Positions 33,701 to 46,113 of a DNA stretch of 64,000 nucleotides are shown in pieces; the first letter of the stretch is position 1, and each line of letters begins with the position of its first letter. The notes beneath the pieces are model-generated. The model was not told where the DNA came from. It did not search any database and saw only the letters and a program-made list of their open reading frames with translations. Origin of the DNA: Trichodelitschia bisporula (lineage: Eukaryota > Ascomycota > Dothideomycetes > Phaeotrichales > Phaeotrichaceae); NCBI GenBank assembly GCA_010356995.1, contig ML996702.1, positions 391,013 to 455,012 on the forward strand. Direction: 5' to 3'. A program made the translations under genes and the position numbers.

Positions 33701-36388
33701 GACTGAGTAGGCTTCCCCCATTTCCACCCAATTCCAGAAATCTGCTTCGGGCCAGCAACGGCCACAGCCGCGTGGGAAGGCTGCCTGCGACAACGCGCAG
33801 AAATTGTACGCAGCGGACGAGCACTTCCATAGACGCTTCAACCCCATCCTGGTTGGGGCTGCGCTGTAATTGAGCCTCGAAGATCTCGCAAACGATGTCG
33901 GTCAAGGTCTTGTTGGAATCTGCGTTGACAAATGTGGACTCCAGCAGCACATGGACAGGCGTATCCGGATCCTTTTTCTCCTCCGTTGAATCTTGGACCT
34001 TTTGCAGTGCGGTCAGGAGCGTTGTCAGGAGACCAATGGCTTCGCTTGCTTCTTCCAAGGGCGTCTCGGACATCGATGCATATTCGACCTCGTCATTGCC
34101 CGGGCAAATTGTATGAAGACAATTGACCAAGTAGTGGAGCGGCGAGAACTCGTACTTCCAGCTCATGACAGGGGGTTTGGAGGTGTCGTCAGAAGCCACG
34201 CCAATGGTGCCTTGTGGAATATTATCGTGTGAGCCAAGTGCCCTGCTGTCAGCCAGGACTAGTCCTCGGTCATCGGTAGCTTCTGGATAGGCCACACGTC
34301 GAGACTTTCGTGACACAAAGAGAGGCAGATCCCGCGTTAAGCGTTGTTGAAGAATCACTTCCTCATCTTCAAACTCCTGATCAACGACTTCCTCGTAATG
34401 CTTGAAAGCCCTCGGCAACCTCTGCGTAAGACAACCTGTTTTCTGCACGTAGTTGAGTGCTTCGGAAACAGTCTCGGGGTTCAGACGGGAGTTCATGATC
34501 ACCGTTCTCATGAGGCGATAATATGGCGTGCTTTCGAACGGGAACCTCCTCTGCGCCGCTCCCAAGAAGTCGGAAGCCATGGCCTCTCCGTCTTTGACGA
34601 ATGCTTCAGCGACAGGATCAAAATCCTTTGTGGGGCGGTCGACAAACTCCCAGTATGGTCGATCGCTAGAGATTGTAGAGAGCAGTGCACCGAGAGTTTC
34701 AGTACTGTATTTGGCAACACTCATGCTTGCACGTATCAAGCCGAGAAAGCGCATCCGGGCGCGAATGTCGAAGGATGAATTGAGACGGTCCCCGAATGTC
34801 GTCTGAAGATTCCCTGCGACTTCGCTTACGATGTCGAACAACCGACCCTTATACACGGCATATGTGGCCAGAACAGTCGCTGGATCTTCTCCCGGCGTCG
34901 TCCGTTCAATTAGCTGGTAGGCCTCGACGTACATTGCCGTTTGGGTTTGCAGCGCGCCTGTTGACGTAGCACTCGGTTCCGAAGGCGAATTGAGCGCCTC
35001 CGCATCAAGAGAGTTGCGCCTTGACTGAGCGGATATCTCTCCTAGCGATGTCAAAAGGAATGACCACGCAAATAAAGCTGGAGTAGCGGGAGTAGGCCCA
35101 GCTTCCGCCATCTCCACGAGACATTCGTGTACACGATTGATACAGGCCGTGCTGCCGAGATAACCAGCGGTATCCGAAGTGTGTGATCGCCCTAATTGGA
35201 TGGAATCAAGAAGTGAGAGCGCATTCTCGATGGCGAGAGCCGTCAAAGTGACCACAGAAATGACAGTCTGAAGTGTGGAGACGTAGCCTAAGAGTTGAGG
35301 GAAAGGCTGTCACAGTCAGCAGTGAAGAATATGTTGGTGTGGGTTCTTACAGTAAAGAACTGGTTGAAGAACTCGTATCTGTCCATGAAATTGAAGAGTG
35401 AGGTAACAACATCTGCCGACGGCATACCGGACTCGAGGTCAAAGACCGTAAACAGATATTGCAGAATGGATATCAGCTCAACGATCTGAGCCTCTGTCCA
35501 CGTTGCCTCGGCCTCAGTGTTGCCCCCCTGAGATGCAAACCAGCTGCTTCCTGACTCCAGACGGGTGACCCGATTTTGTAACCCCTCAGTAGCTTGAAGC
35601 TGAAATTCGTTGCTGTTACGATTCGAGCAGAGGCTGCTAAAAAGACCTCTCCCGATCTCCTTCGCCCACGGCCAGCTGTCTTGACCAGCATCATCCCCAG
35701 CCAGAGTTGTGCCATGTATCCGCACAAGCAGCTCGCTGATTCTAAGGATATGCGCCTTTTCACTCAAAAAAAGTCGGAGAATTCGCAGTTGCCGCGTATC
35801 CTCGGACTCAAAGGCATCAGAGGTTCCATCCATGGGGTCCCTCAAACCACCCGAACCAGGAGCAAAGATGGAAGATGCGAGACTGCTACATGCTTCAACA
35901 CCTGGCGCAATTCCATCTGGAAATAAACCACCCAAGAGTTTGGCCGCAGGTCGCTTCTGCCATTCGAGAACAACAATGCGCAAGGCGGACACCTCATCGA
36001 TCTTCGCCTCCGCGGATAGCCAGAGGGCATCACTTCTGATCTGAGCGATGTCGTAGGGTCCACAGTTTGTCGGTGTGACATTGATCGCCGCGGTTAACGT
36101 TTCGAACTGTGATTTGGTGGAGGGGGAGGGCTTTGAGAAGGGCTCGAATGGACGACGAAGAAGGCTTTCGCAAGTAGGATCGGCGAAAAAAAACTGGAGA
36201 GTAGGGTTCGCGTCATCTGCACGCGAGCTTTGGAAGGAGGCATAGGCATCTTTCCAGGACCTAATGTTGTAAGCTTAGTCCATCATTGTTTACAGAAAAT
36301 GTTAGAGAACTTACAACAGCAGCACCTCGCAGCGCAGGCAAGGCTCAAGGGCCGGAAAGTACGTAGAGTCTCCCATTGCAGCGGACAT
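30753..36388 (-). CDS. NUP188: Nucleoporin Nup188, inner-ring scaffold of the nuclear pore
   Basis: Exons are 36388-36315, 36260-35351 and 35306-30753, giving 1845 residues, the normal size for the family. The joins give TYFPALEPCLRCEVLLLSWK at the N-terminus, which resembles the known fungal Nup188 start (residues TYxPPLExCL then SW), and FNQFFTPFPQLLGYVSTLQ at intron 2. For intron 2 the acceptor at 35307 was chosen; the nearer TCTTAG would break the frame. The chain is almost wholly alpha-solenoid with no low-complexity FG repeats. Nup188 is the sister of Nup192, which shares size and fold; the N-terminus is what points to Nup188. Start at 36388 is one of two close ATGs (the other at 36376). 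It shares a 417-bp divergent promoter with the tryptophan gene. Confidence 0.87.
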
Positions 36389-36805
36389 GCGCTTCACTGC
36401 GCTTGGTGTGTTGTAGACGCCAATCCCATCAGTAGGATAAAAAAGCGCAACGGGTGGTGAGGTTTGCTTGTAAGTTCGCAGGCTGAGCTCGTCGCGTTTG
36501 CTTGATCCAGGCGCGTTCAGTGCTCGGAAAAAGCGTTTATCCGTACCCGATTGCTTGAGGCGATACCGCAATCCCCCGTGCCCTCTTAGAGACGGGAGAC
36601 TGAGGTGACATCCGAGGATTACTGTGCTGACGACAGCCGGAGCCTGCATCGAAACGTCAAATCCTTGAAAGCCCCACTGGTATTGCCGAAGATGTGAGTC
36701 AAGGCGCTGAGGGCCTATTTATTGAGCTTCGACCTCGTCTTGCCGATTCTCCGATATCAAAATCCGTTCAAAATTGACCAATTTTAGCTTCGAGGTTTCT
36801 CCAAA
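36389..36805. promoter_or_regulatory. Shared divergent promoter (NUP188 / trpC)
   Basis: The start codons of two divergent genes are 417 bases apart. A Gcn4/CpcA recognition sequence lies about 105 bases before the trpC start. The last 60 bases before trpC are AT-rich. Confidence 0.65.
36695..36701 (+). promoter_or_regulatory. Cross-pathway control element TGAGTCA (Gcn4/CpcA type)
   Basis: The sequence TGAGTCA matches the TGA(C/G)TCA site of the bZIP regulator Gcn4/CpcA exactly. It lies 104 bases upstream of the trpC ATG. Amino-acid biosynthetic genes of fungi are commonly induced through this site on amino-acid shortage. Binding here is inferred. Confidence 0.7.
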
Positions 36806-39169
36806 ATGCCGAACCTTGATATCATTGACAATTCACCCTACCAACCGACTGCCCGATCGCCACTTGCGACAGCTTCAAACCTGATTCTAATAGATAACTA
36901 TGACTCCTTTACGTGGAATGTGTATCAATATCTGGTGCTCGAAGGCGCCACGGTCACCGTCTTCCGCAATGATGAGATTTCTCTCCAAGAGCTTATCTCC
37001 AAGAATCCCACCCAGCTCGTGATTAGTCCTGGTCCTGGGCATCCAGACACAGATTCAGGCATAAGCAATGAAGCAATTCTCCACTTTGCAGGGAAGATAC
37101 CCATTCTCGGCGTTTGCCTTGGAGAGTACGTCACCACATGATCGCTTGGTCTGCATGATGCTGAACTCCGGCATAGGCAATGCATGTTCTCAGTGTTTGG
37201 TGGCCGAGTGGATGTTACCGGTGAAATTCTGCACGGCAAGACCTCCTTGCTGCATCACGATTCAAAGGGAGTGTACGCCGGTTTGCCCCAAGATTTGCCT
37301 GTTACGAGGTATCATTCGCTTGCTGGCATGCATCACACCTTGCCAGAGTGTCTGGAGGTGTCGTCGTGGACTAAGATGGGATCTGATAAGAAAACGACTA
37401 TCATCATGGGCGTACGACACAAGAAATATGTTATCGAAGGCGTGCAATTCCATCCGGAGAGCATCCTCACCGCCGAGGGTCGACCTATGCTCCACAACTT
37501 TTTGAAGATGCAAGGTGGAACTTGGGAAGAAAATGAGCGGCTCACCAAGGGACAAGATGCCGCTTCCGGACCTGGCAGCTTGAGCTCCAGCAAACCCGCC
37601 GCCCAAGACAAGCAAACATCCATCCTCGAAAAGATCTTCGCACATAGGAAGGAGGCTGTTTTCGCGCAGAAGCAAATTCCGTCCCAGAGGCCGTCGGACC
37701 TCCAAGCTGCTTACGACCTTAGCCTGGCCCCTCCACAAGTGTCGTTTCCGGCGAGGTTGAAGCAGTCACCATTTCCCCTGTCCCTCATGGCTGAAATCAA
37801 GCGGGCCTCACCCTCCAAGGGTATAATCTCGCTCTCAACATGCGCCCCGGCACAAGCCAGGACGTATACCCTTGCCGGTGCAAGCGTCATCTCGGTCCTT
37901 ACCGAGCCTGAATGGTTCAAAGGCAGCATTGATGATCTTCGAGCTGTTCGCCAAAGCCTCGAAGGTATGCCCAACCGTCCAGCTATCCTCCGCAAGGAGT
38001 TCATTTTCGAGGAATACCAAATTCTTGAAGCTCGCTTGGCCGGCGCCGATACAGTTCTTTTGATCGTCAAAATGCTGGATCCAGACACTTTGAAGCGGCT
38101 ATATGCCTACTCTCAGAGCCTTGGTATGGAACCGCTGGTCGAGGTCAATACCGTTGAGGAGATGCATGTTGCTGTCAATCTGGGATCTAAGGTGATCGGT
38201 GTAAACAACCGCAACCTAGCCAACTTTGAAGTGGATCTGGATACGACCAGCAGACTCATGAGCATTGTACCCGCCGGTACAACCGTTTGCGCTCTGAGTG
38301 GAATTTCCGGACCGAGGGATGTGGAGCCGTATTTAAAAAATGGCGTCGGTGCTGTTTTGGTTGGCGAGGCTCTGATGAAAGCCTCTAATACGGCCCAGTT
38401 CATCACAGAGCTTTTAGCCGGGCCGTCAAAGTCCGTCGTCCAGCCGAATCCGAAGAAGCGCATCGTCAAAATTTGCGGCACGCGGAGTCCGGAGGCTGCG
38501 GAGGCAGCTATCAAAGCAGGGGCCGACCTCGTCGGCATAATTCTGGTTTCTGGGAGGAAGCGATGTGTTTCGGATGAGACCGCCTCCCTCATAAGTAAAG
38601 TAGTGCACTCCATCCCAAAGACTGCACCGCAAACCCCAGGAGCCTCGGAAGGCCGCTCCAACATCGCGCAGGATGCATTCTCCAGTTCGTCGGGACTCAT
38701 TTCGCACCCTACGCGGGCATTGTTGGTCGGTGTGTTCCAAGACCAGCCGCTCGATTACATCCTCGCCAAACAGCGGCTGCTGTCCCTTGACATCATCCAG
38801 CTACATGGTTCGGAGCCTATCGAGTGGGCACATATTCTTCCTGTTCCCGTCATCAAGACTTTCAAGCCCCACGAGCCGGGTCTGGGTCGGCGGGGATACC
38901 ACGCACTCCCGATGCTTGATTCTGGTGCCGGCGGTTCCGGCACTCTTCTCGATATCGCCGCTGTTAAAGATGTTTTGCGCAGCGATCCGGGTCTGCAGAT
39001 CATGCTGGCCGGTGGGCTCAACCCGGAGAACCTTGCGAATGTCATTCAAGAGCTAGGGGAATTTGAGGATCGAGTTGGCGTGGACGTTAGCAGCGGAGTT
39101 GAGGTTGATGGCGTGCAAAATCTGGACAAGATTAAAGCTTTTGTCGCAGCGGCAAGGGGATCGGCATAG
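36806..39169 (+). CDS. trpC: Trifunctional tryptophan enzyme: glutamine amidotransferase - IGPS - PRAI
   Basis: Exons are 36806-37125 and 37177-39169 (51-nt intron), giving 770 residues, as for trpC/trp-1 of filamentous fungi. Domain 1 (about 25-225) is the amidotransferase of anthranilate synthase: Cys104 in [10 protein letters not shown], His199 and Glu201 in VQFHPES. The intron falls just after the catalytic Cys codon region. Domain 2 (about 255-520) is indole-3-glycerol-phosphate synthase with [13 protein letters not shown] (Lys315) and the GVNNRNL and GISGPRD motifs. Domain 3 (about 535-770) is phosphoribosylanthranilate isomerase with Cys540 in VKICGTRS and Asp743 in [11 protein letters not shown]. 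All catalytic residues seen are intact. It supplies ammonia to the separate anthranilate synthase component I and runs two later tryptophan steps. Regulation by CpcA is likely (TGAGTCA upstream). Confidence 0.96.
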
Positions 39170-39462
39170 ACGGGCTGAAAAATCGTGGAATTTATCATCA
39201 GCTACGTAGTACTAAAATATGAGCCGCCCAATCCAATTAAAGTCGGGATGTTGTAGAGGCATGTGTCAAGTCTGTTTATGGCTTTCAAATTTGAAAGACT
39301 CTCACTGGAATACTGGTTCGCTCTTTTGTGACGTTGCTTAACATTTTCGGATCCCTGAAAGCCCACACGTCGACGCCGCGTCGTCCGTGCGCATCGCGTC
39401 CACATCTCACAGAACCCCGCCGCAAGTCGCAGCGCATCCTACAATCCGCCGAACACGTCAAA

Positions 39463-41176
39463 ATGCCACGGTAAGACACCGATATGGTCACTTGTAGCAT
39501 GTCTAATCTATAGCAGGGAAATCATAACTATTCAAGCCGGCCAGTGTGGTAATAGCGGTTAGTCTAACATCTGCGCCCTCACAGCAGCACACGATTGCAC
39601 CGTGATACTTCCGGCCTCGACTGACGCGGGTGCTTAGTCGGAAGTCAATTTTGGCAGCAGCTTTGTCAAGAGCATGGCATAAACCAAGATGGCAACCTCG
39701 AGGAGTTCGCGACTGAGGGAGGGGACAGGAAGGATGTCTTCTTCTACCAAGTACGGCTCTGTCGCGAGACCCTGCGCGCAACCAACTAAGACGATTTGTA
39801 GTCCGACGATACGCGATATATCCCTCGTGCAATTTTGCTGGACTTGGAACCGAGAGTAGGGCATAAAAGCCGGGCAATGGACGTCCTCTGACAAAGGCTA
39901 GGTCATCAACGGCATTCAAACGGGCGCGTACAAGAACATCTACAACCCCGAAAATTTCTACGTCCACAAGGATGGCACTGGTGCAGGGAACAACTGGGCG
40001 GCTGGATACTCAATGGGCGAGCAGGTGCACGAGGACGTCATGGACATGATCGATCGGGAGGCAGACGGCAGCGATTCCCTTGAGGTCAGGACTCCGTCTA
40101 CTCCTCCGCCGGACGCCAACTAACTGCTAGTAGGGCTTCATGATGCTACACTCTATCGCTGGCGGAACGGGATCAGGATTGGGCAGCTTTCTGCTCGAGC
40201 GGCTCAACGATCGGTTCCCGAAGAAGCTTATCCAGACATATTCGGTCTTCCCGGACACCCAAAACGCCGGCGATGTCGTGGTGCATCCGTACAACAGCCT
40301 TCTGGCCATGCGAAGACTGACACAGAACGCCGACTCGGTGGTAAGCATCTGACTGGCAACGCGGCAGCGGAAACTAAGGACACTCAGGTCGTCCTCGATA
40401 ACGGAGCGTTGTCAAGAATCGCAGCCGATAGACTGCACGTCCAGGAACCTTCCTTCCAGCAAACCAACCAGCTCGTCTCCACAGTCATGTCCGCCAGCAC
40501 GACCACCCTGCGCTACCCAGGCTACATGCACAACGACCTCGTCGGCATTGTCGCGTCCCTAATCCCTACGCCGCGCTGCCACTTCCTCATGACATCCTAC
40601 ACGCCCTTCACCGGCGACAACGTAGAGCAAGCCAAGACCGTACGCAAGACGACCGTCCTAGACGTCATGCGTCGGCTCCTGCAGCCCAAGAACCGAATGG
40701 TGTCCACCAACCCCAGCAAGAAGAGCTGTTACATCTCCATCTTGAACATCATTCAGGGTGAGGCCGACCCAACTGACGTACACAAGTCACTGCTGCGCAT
40801 CCGCGAGCGCCAGCTCGCCACCTTTATCCCTTGGGGCCCCGCCAGCATCCAAGTCGCCCTGACACGCAAGTCGCCGTACATCCCCTCCTCGCACCGCGTC
40901 TCGGGCCTCATGCTCGCGAATCACACGGGCATCGCAACGCTCTTCCGTCGCATTGTCGCGCAGTATGACCGTCTGCGTCGCCGCAATGCCTTCTTGGAAC
41001 AGTACAAGCGCGAGGCGGTGTTCGCGGAGGGCTTGGGCGAGTTCGACGAGGCGCGGCAAGTCGTCATGGATTGCGTGCAAGAATACGAGGATGCGGAGAA
41101 TGCGGATTATCTTACTAGGGATGTAAGCGGTGCTGGGGCAGGGGAGAAGGGTCCTGATCTGGTCCCCCAGGTGTAA
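39463..41176 (+). CDS. Gamma-tubulin
   Basis: Seven exons: 39463-39470 (8 nt), 39517-39557, 39638-39750, 39802-39855, 39902-40084, 40134-40340 and 40388-41176, giving 464 residues. The start reads [20 protein letters not shown]. Gamma rather than beta identity is shown by [59 protein letters not shown] and [17 protein letters not shown]. The GTP loop [10 protein letters not shown] is present. Gamma-tubulin sits in the spindle pole body and septum-linked centres and nucleates microtubules with its GCP partners. The C-terminal tail (about 25 residues, [11 protein letters not shown]) is variable as expected. Introns are 46, 80, 51, 46, 49 and 47 nt. In Aspergillus this gene is mipA. Codons show the third-position bias of a well expressed gene. 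Confidence 0.96.
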
Positions 41177-44100
41177 AGGGGTGCTATGTTGGGTTTCTTG
41201 GACGTTCGGCGTTTAACGGGATGTCTAGGTTTGCATACTTAGGTTACGTCGGCTGAGTGTTTAGCGGTGGGATGGGTGCGGATTTGTGGACGGCATGAAT
41301 GTCAAATGAAGGTTTCCGTGTTAGCAATGCTTGACTGGCCAGTCAATTCACTGGTCGGTAGTTTTCTTCTTGATCCTGGCGAAGCTACTGAGCTCATATT
41401 TGCTGGGTCCCGAACTTCCGAGATGCTGATGTGCACTTGCTGATTGTTGTTTCTTAGTATTGACATCAATATCAGCCTTGCATTGCATCCCACATGACAG
41501 CTTCGGTCTCCCTCAAACTGGTTACTACCGAGGAAACAATTCCAGACAGCACGGTGACACTACCCGAGAGCATTCTAGTTTCGACCCCATCCGTGCCCTC
41601 GCGCGAGGCAAGGTACCTAGACGTACCTTCCCATTCAGCTGGAGCACCCCTAGGAAGTGATATATTGGACCGTGCATCACAATTTTCAAGGGAAGGCATC
41701 ACCCCGACCATGACGCAAGTGAGGAATGTTCAGACGTCCCACGTGAAGGTTTCAATCAAGATCGACACAGATCGTGTGCATTGACAGATGACGCTTGGAA
41801 CAGTACTCAAGCGCGAGTCCGGCGCCCTTCAAGCGAACCTTGCCCGGCGTTATAATACCAGAGGACTACAGATAGCTGCGAGGGCTCGCCTCGAAGAAAT
41901 TGAGAGAAATTCTTCGCGAACGATCTACGATGTGGTGTCTTCCTTAGCCCTACTAGTTAAGTCATGGGCGAGAGTTGACGCGCGCGTACATCGGGCGCTT
42001 CCCAGCGACAAGCTTCACATGAGCGGATCCTCCCCCCCTAGCGGATTGAAGAAGGCCTATATCATCTTGACTACCGGGACGTCGCTTCTCCCAACTGCAC
42101 ACCGTTAATATTGCCGCGGCCTGGAGACGAGGTTCTTCACGGTCTCCGCAAATGGTCGCCTCAGCTGGGACGGCCAGCCAGCGCATTGGAATATTGTGAT
42201 CCGAGCAGCCACGCTATGGACAATGCTGGTTGGCAGACAGTTCCGAACCCGGCTTGAGGTTCCAAGTCTAAGATTGCTGCGCAAAGTTGGAGCAGGTGGT
42301 GCCGGGGAGCAATAGGCTGAGGCGCAGATACAACCATTGCACTGCAGGCTGGCACGATGCCATTACAGTATGCAGCGTGGCGGGAACATTTCCAGTGCTA
42401 CGACGGTATCTGATACGGGAAGCAACAGAGTTTTGGACCTCTTGCGCTGCTGGCCGTGTGGAAATTTGACACATGCGAAGCGCGTACCTGCAGTCTAGCC
42501 ACGCAAGTACGCAGCGCAGTAGTACAGTAATCCCAGAGTGTAGCACAAAGAAATGCGAGAGGCCTGCATGAGCTGGCAAAGAACAACGCAGTATCGGAAT
42601 GGCGGGAAACAATTAGGGACTGGAAGAAAGGCATTCGATTTTGTAAAGGCGATATGACGAAGGAGGCTCAAATGGTCACGAGGTGAGAAAAACTGTGCCC
42701 GATAGACTGCACCTTAGTGAGATCCAGTTAACCTGTAGAGCAAACAGTACAGCTGGAAGCCTCAAGCGAGGTAAAATGGAAGCGGAAATTGGCCGAGCGT
42801 CCTATTATAAGGTCTGTGTTAATAATAGGGCACAACTTGTCTTCACCCACCTAAGCGGTGGGAAACCAGGCTTCTACGGCGATGAGCGACCAGGAGCGTA
42901 CAGGGCATGCCCGTGTCGATTAGAACTCTCGGTTGCGGCTGTGCGCCAGAGGGGACTATGTCTGGATCGGGGGAGGCTTGGAATGCTGGTGAATGTTTTT
43001 GTTGTGGCCTAAGGGTCTGTATGGCAATTTACGTGCAACGCAGACGGCGGCTTGCGGAATAAGTGTAAACCTAGCGCCTGGAGACCGGTATCGCCGTGCC
43101 GCCCTGGAAGCTTCTGTCTGCTGAGAACTGGCTTCTGGGCCGGAAAGACGCAGGACGCGGCACTCAAACGCTGGCCAGCGCATCGCCTCCAAACACGAAG
43201 CTGCGTAGGGCGATGGTAGTGGTGTGGTGGTTCCTGGATGCTGTTGAGTACCTGCATAAGGCTGGTACAGAAAGGGCAGTTGGACCACGGTGAGTGATAA
43301 TTGCTGCGGTAATGGCCTCCAATCAAACAGGCCGACGAGGAAGCGAAGTGTGGTGGAGGTGGGAGGAGTGAGCCTGGTGACAGTAGTACGGCGCATAAGA
43401 GACCCGGAGATTCATCAGACAGCATAGAAGATGCAAACGGCAGAGCGTCACAAGCGAAACGGAAGTCTTGGGTATTCGGAACGGAGGAGAGGGGTTGTTG
43501 ATGACGACGGACATAGAACGGGGAGGGTGATTTGGCGACACTCACGATGGCCGATTCACTACTGAACGGTGCATCGTGAACTCGTTAGGCGTCAATGTCG
43601 AAGTTGTTAGGCGGATGGCTGTGTGTTGCTGGAGGATGCTTTACCTGCAACAGGGCAAGATCAAAAGCGACGAGACGACGAGTGACGCTGAGACGAGGAG
43701 ATGAGAAGACGGAAAGTGTCCTCCTTCGCAGCAAATTTCATCCGGGGGGTACAATTACGGATAGGGAAGGAGGGGAGGAGCCACGCGGTGCGTCGCTGAA
43801 AGGTGTTTCTATTGGCGGGGAAGCCGTTCCTTGCCTGTGGGAAACCAGATGTCCCGGGATGTGGCTTGACCGTTCATCGACGCTAACCTCCTTGGCATGT
43901 TTGGTGGATATCGGGATCTCCTACCACTTTCCCACCACTTTCTCAGCGCATTTGCCGGGAATTTGCAGTGAATTGGTAGTGTGTTTACAGTGAAAAAGCG
44001 ATGGAATGAGTAAACAGCCCCCGCCCATTCTCCTCCAGATACACAAGGCGTTCCTGATGCCAACCGTTAGTCCCGTACACGCCTCGCCGCCTCAACCTTG

Positions 44101-44236
44101 CCAGACGCCCCCGTCGTCACTTCCCAAAGCTGCTATCCCCCTCCCCTCCCCTCCCATCATCAAATGGTCCATCCCCCTTCTATCTATCCCAATCCCAATC
44201 TTTTCCAGAAAATCTCAACTCCAAAAATTCTCACAT
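41177..44236. other. Gene-poor stretch with one doubtful open frame
   Basis: Apart from the weak candidate at 41494-42108, nothing convincing is seen. Open frames at 42683-43545 overlap on both strands and have no family resemblance. No tandem repeat, inverted-repeat ends or transposase fragment was recognised. Confidence 0.5.
41494..42108 (+). CDS. Doubtful hypothetical gene or decayed gene
   Basis: Two open frames lie in the same frame, 41494-41784 and 41788-42108, separated by a single TGA. A possible 69-nt intron from 41719 (donor GTGAGG) to 41787 (ACAG) removes the stop and would give about 181 residues. The second half has the helix-like sequence GLQIAARARLEEIERNSSRT. No family is recognised. 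It may instead be a pseudogene with one stop, or chance. I give it as the only candidate in this stretch. Confidence 0.28.
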
Positions 44237-44738
44237 GCGACGATAGATCACCAAAGTCCTTCCTTTCGATCGTGTGTGTTGTGTGCGAGTGTTGCTTTTC
44301 TGCCGTGACTTGATTCACTGCATCCCTTCCTTCAATTCTTTTGCTTTCTCAAGGCTCAGGCCGATCAACCCTTGGAGCTCGACTCCGCCTTCGCTCCTTA
44401 CCCCATTCCAACCCAGACCCTGGGTGCTGACAGCCCAACACACCTTCCTTCCAACTCGTCTTACACCGGACTATCAGAGAGTCGCCCCCGCCTCAATTGA
44501 GTCGCGGAACCAAGCAAAACATCAGACGATAGTCGGCAAAGAGATACTGCGACAACAAAACAGTGCTTGCACTTGTTCCTCTTAACACCCCCCACACTCC
44601 TTCCAGTCGCAAACAGCAACCTTTCTTTCATTTACAACACGCACCTCCAGCCAGCATCCTCGAACCGCCAACCTCGCCAACCTCGCCAACCTCGCCAGCC
44701 GGCAGCACGCACCGGATTTCCTGGCACTTCTCACAATA
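44237..44738 (+). promoter_or_regulatory. ATG-free leader of the SUN gene with Ssd1-type motifs
   Basis: There is no ATG between about 44237 and the start codon at 44739. Six matches to CNYTCNYT, the sequence bound by the yeast RNA-binding protein Ssd1, are visible: 44258-44265, 44325-44332, 44392-44399, 44443-44450, 44595-44602 and 44621-44628. In yeast the SUN-family messengers are Ssd1 targets through such 5' leader sites. Conservation of the control here is inference; CT-rich leaders give some matches by chance. Confidence 0.5.
44667..44693 (+). repeat. Three tandem copies of the 9-mer GCCAACCTC
   Basis: Three exact 9-base units in the leader, 46 bases before the SUN start codon. Slippage-type microsatellite; no function can be read. 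Confidence 0.8.
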
Positions 44739-46113
44739 ATGAAGGTCGAAGTCACTGCTTTCATTGCTCTCGCGGCCATCGCGAGGGCGCAGCCGCACCA
44801 GCATGTTCATAAGCACGCGCATGCGCATGCGAAGCGCCATGTTGTCGGGAAGCGTAGCGTTGTCGAACAGAGCGTCGCCGTCACCGTTGTTGAGTGCTGG
44901 TTGGGCGACCATGTCCTCTCGGAGGCGGAGTGTAAGCAAGGAATCGCCGATGGTAGTCTCAAGTGGGCGGACGACGGGTCGGTGTCGGCTGCCACTACTG
45001 CTACTATTGCGGTTGTAAGTAGCCCAGAGCCGCAAGGTTTGATGCGCCACTGACAAATGCAGGCCCAGCCTACCTCGAGCGTGATTGCTCATCCAGTCGC
45101 TCCCCCAGTCGCCTCTTCAGTCGCTCCTGCGGCCGCGTCGCCATCTGTTGTGGCCCCGCCGGTCCAGAACAAAGTACAGGATACTTCCAGCTCCTCAAAT
45201 GCAGCTGCCGTAAATAGGGCCTTTCCCGATGGCGAGATTGATTGTTCCACCTTCCCCTCCGACTACGGCGCGGTTCCCGTTGACTGGCTGAACCTCGGCG
45301 GGTGGGCGTCAGTCCAGAAGCCAAATGTCGTCGAGGTTAGCGGGTTCAACGACATCTTGACCGTGACCAAAAACGAGTGCCAGGGCGATAACTGCTGCCT
45401 TGAGGGCGCGTTCTGTTCCTATGCCTGTCCCGAGGGGTACATGAAGTACCAGTGGCCGTCGACTCAGGGTGCCACTGGTCAGTCCGTCGGCGGACTTCAG
45501 TGCAAGAACGGAAAGCTGCATCTGACCAACCCGAGCATCAATACTCTGTGCGCAACTGGCACGAACAACGTCAACGTCTGGATCGAGAACCGGTTAAGCA
45601 AGAACGTGGCGATTTGTCGCACCAACTATCCGGGTATTAAGCACCGATGGCCTGAGAGACGTGATGCTGACTGCCATAGGTGATGAAAACATGTCAATTC
45701 CGGTTGACGCTCAGCCTGGTTCCAAGAAGAAGTTGGCCTGTCCCGATTCGGCAACCTACTACCGCTGGCAGAACAAGGGAACCTCGGCTCAGTACTACTT
45801 GAACCTTCCAGGATACTCTGTTGACAAGGCCTGCCGCTGGGGGAAGCCTGGTGACGACTTCGGCAATTGGGCTCCCGCGAACCTGGGTGTTGGCTGGACC
45901 GATGGACGCGCCTGGCTCTCAGTCTTCGCAAATCATCCGACGCAGACGCAGGTCACACTTCCGTACACAGTCGAAATCGTAGGCGGCAACACCAAGTGTC
46001 GGTACAAGAACGGCCAGTACTGTGGCGGGGATAACTACAGTACCTGTTCCACCGAAGGCTGCACCGTGTCCGCCGAAGGAGGCGACGTTCAGTACATCCT
46101 GTCCGACGACTAG
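44739..46113 (+). CDS. SUN-family secreted cell-wall protein (GH132 type)
   Basis: Exons are 44739-45014, 45063-45633 and 45680-46113, giving 426 residues. A signal peptide (MKVEVTAFIALAAIARA) is followed by a His/Ala-rich stretch (HQHVHKHAHAHAKRH) and a probable Kex2-type KR processing region. A Ser/Ala/Pro/Val-rich linker (about 93-155) leads to the SUN domain: FPDGEIDCSTFPSDYGAVP, VDWLNLGGWASVQ, CCLEGAFCSYACPEGYMKYQ, CRWGKPGDDFGNWAPANLG and the Cys-rich end CRYKNGQYCGG. Yeast relatives are Sim1, Uth1, Nca3 and Sun4. Filamentous members act in wall remodelling and septation as beta-1,3-glucan-directed enzymes of GH132. It is likely secreted and wall-bound; no GPI signal is seen. Confidence 0.93.

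Noticed and set aside
43009-43545. 178-residue minus-strand frame
   Set aside because: Pro/Ser/His-rich with no family resemblance; length expected by chance.
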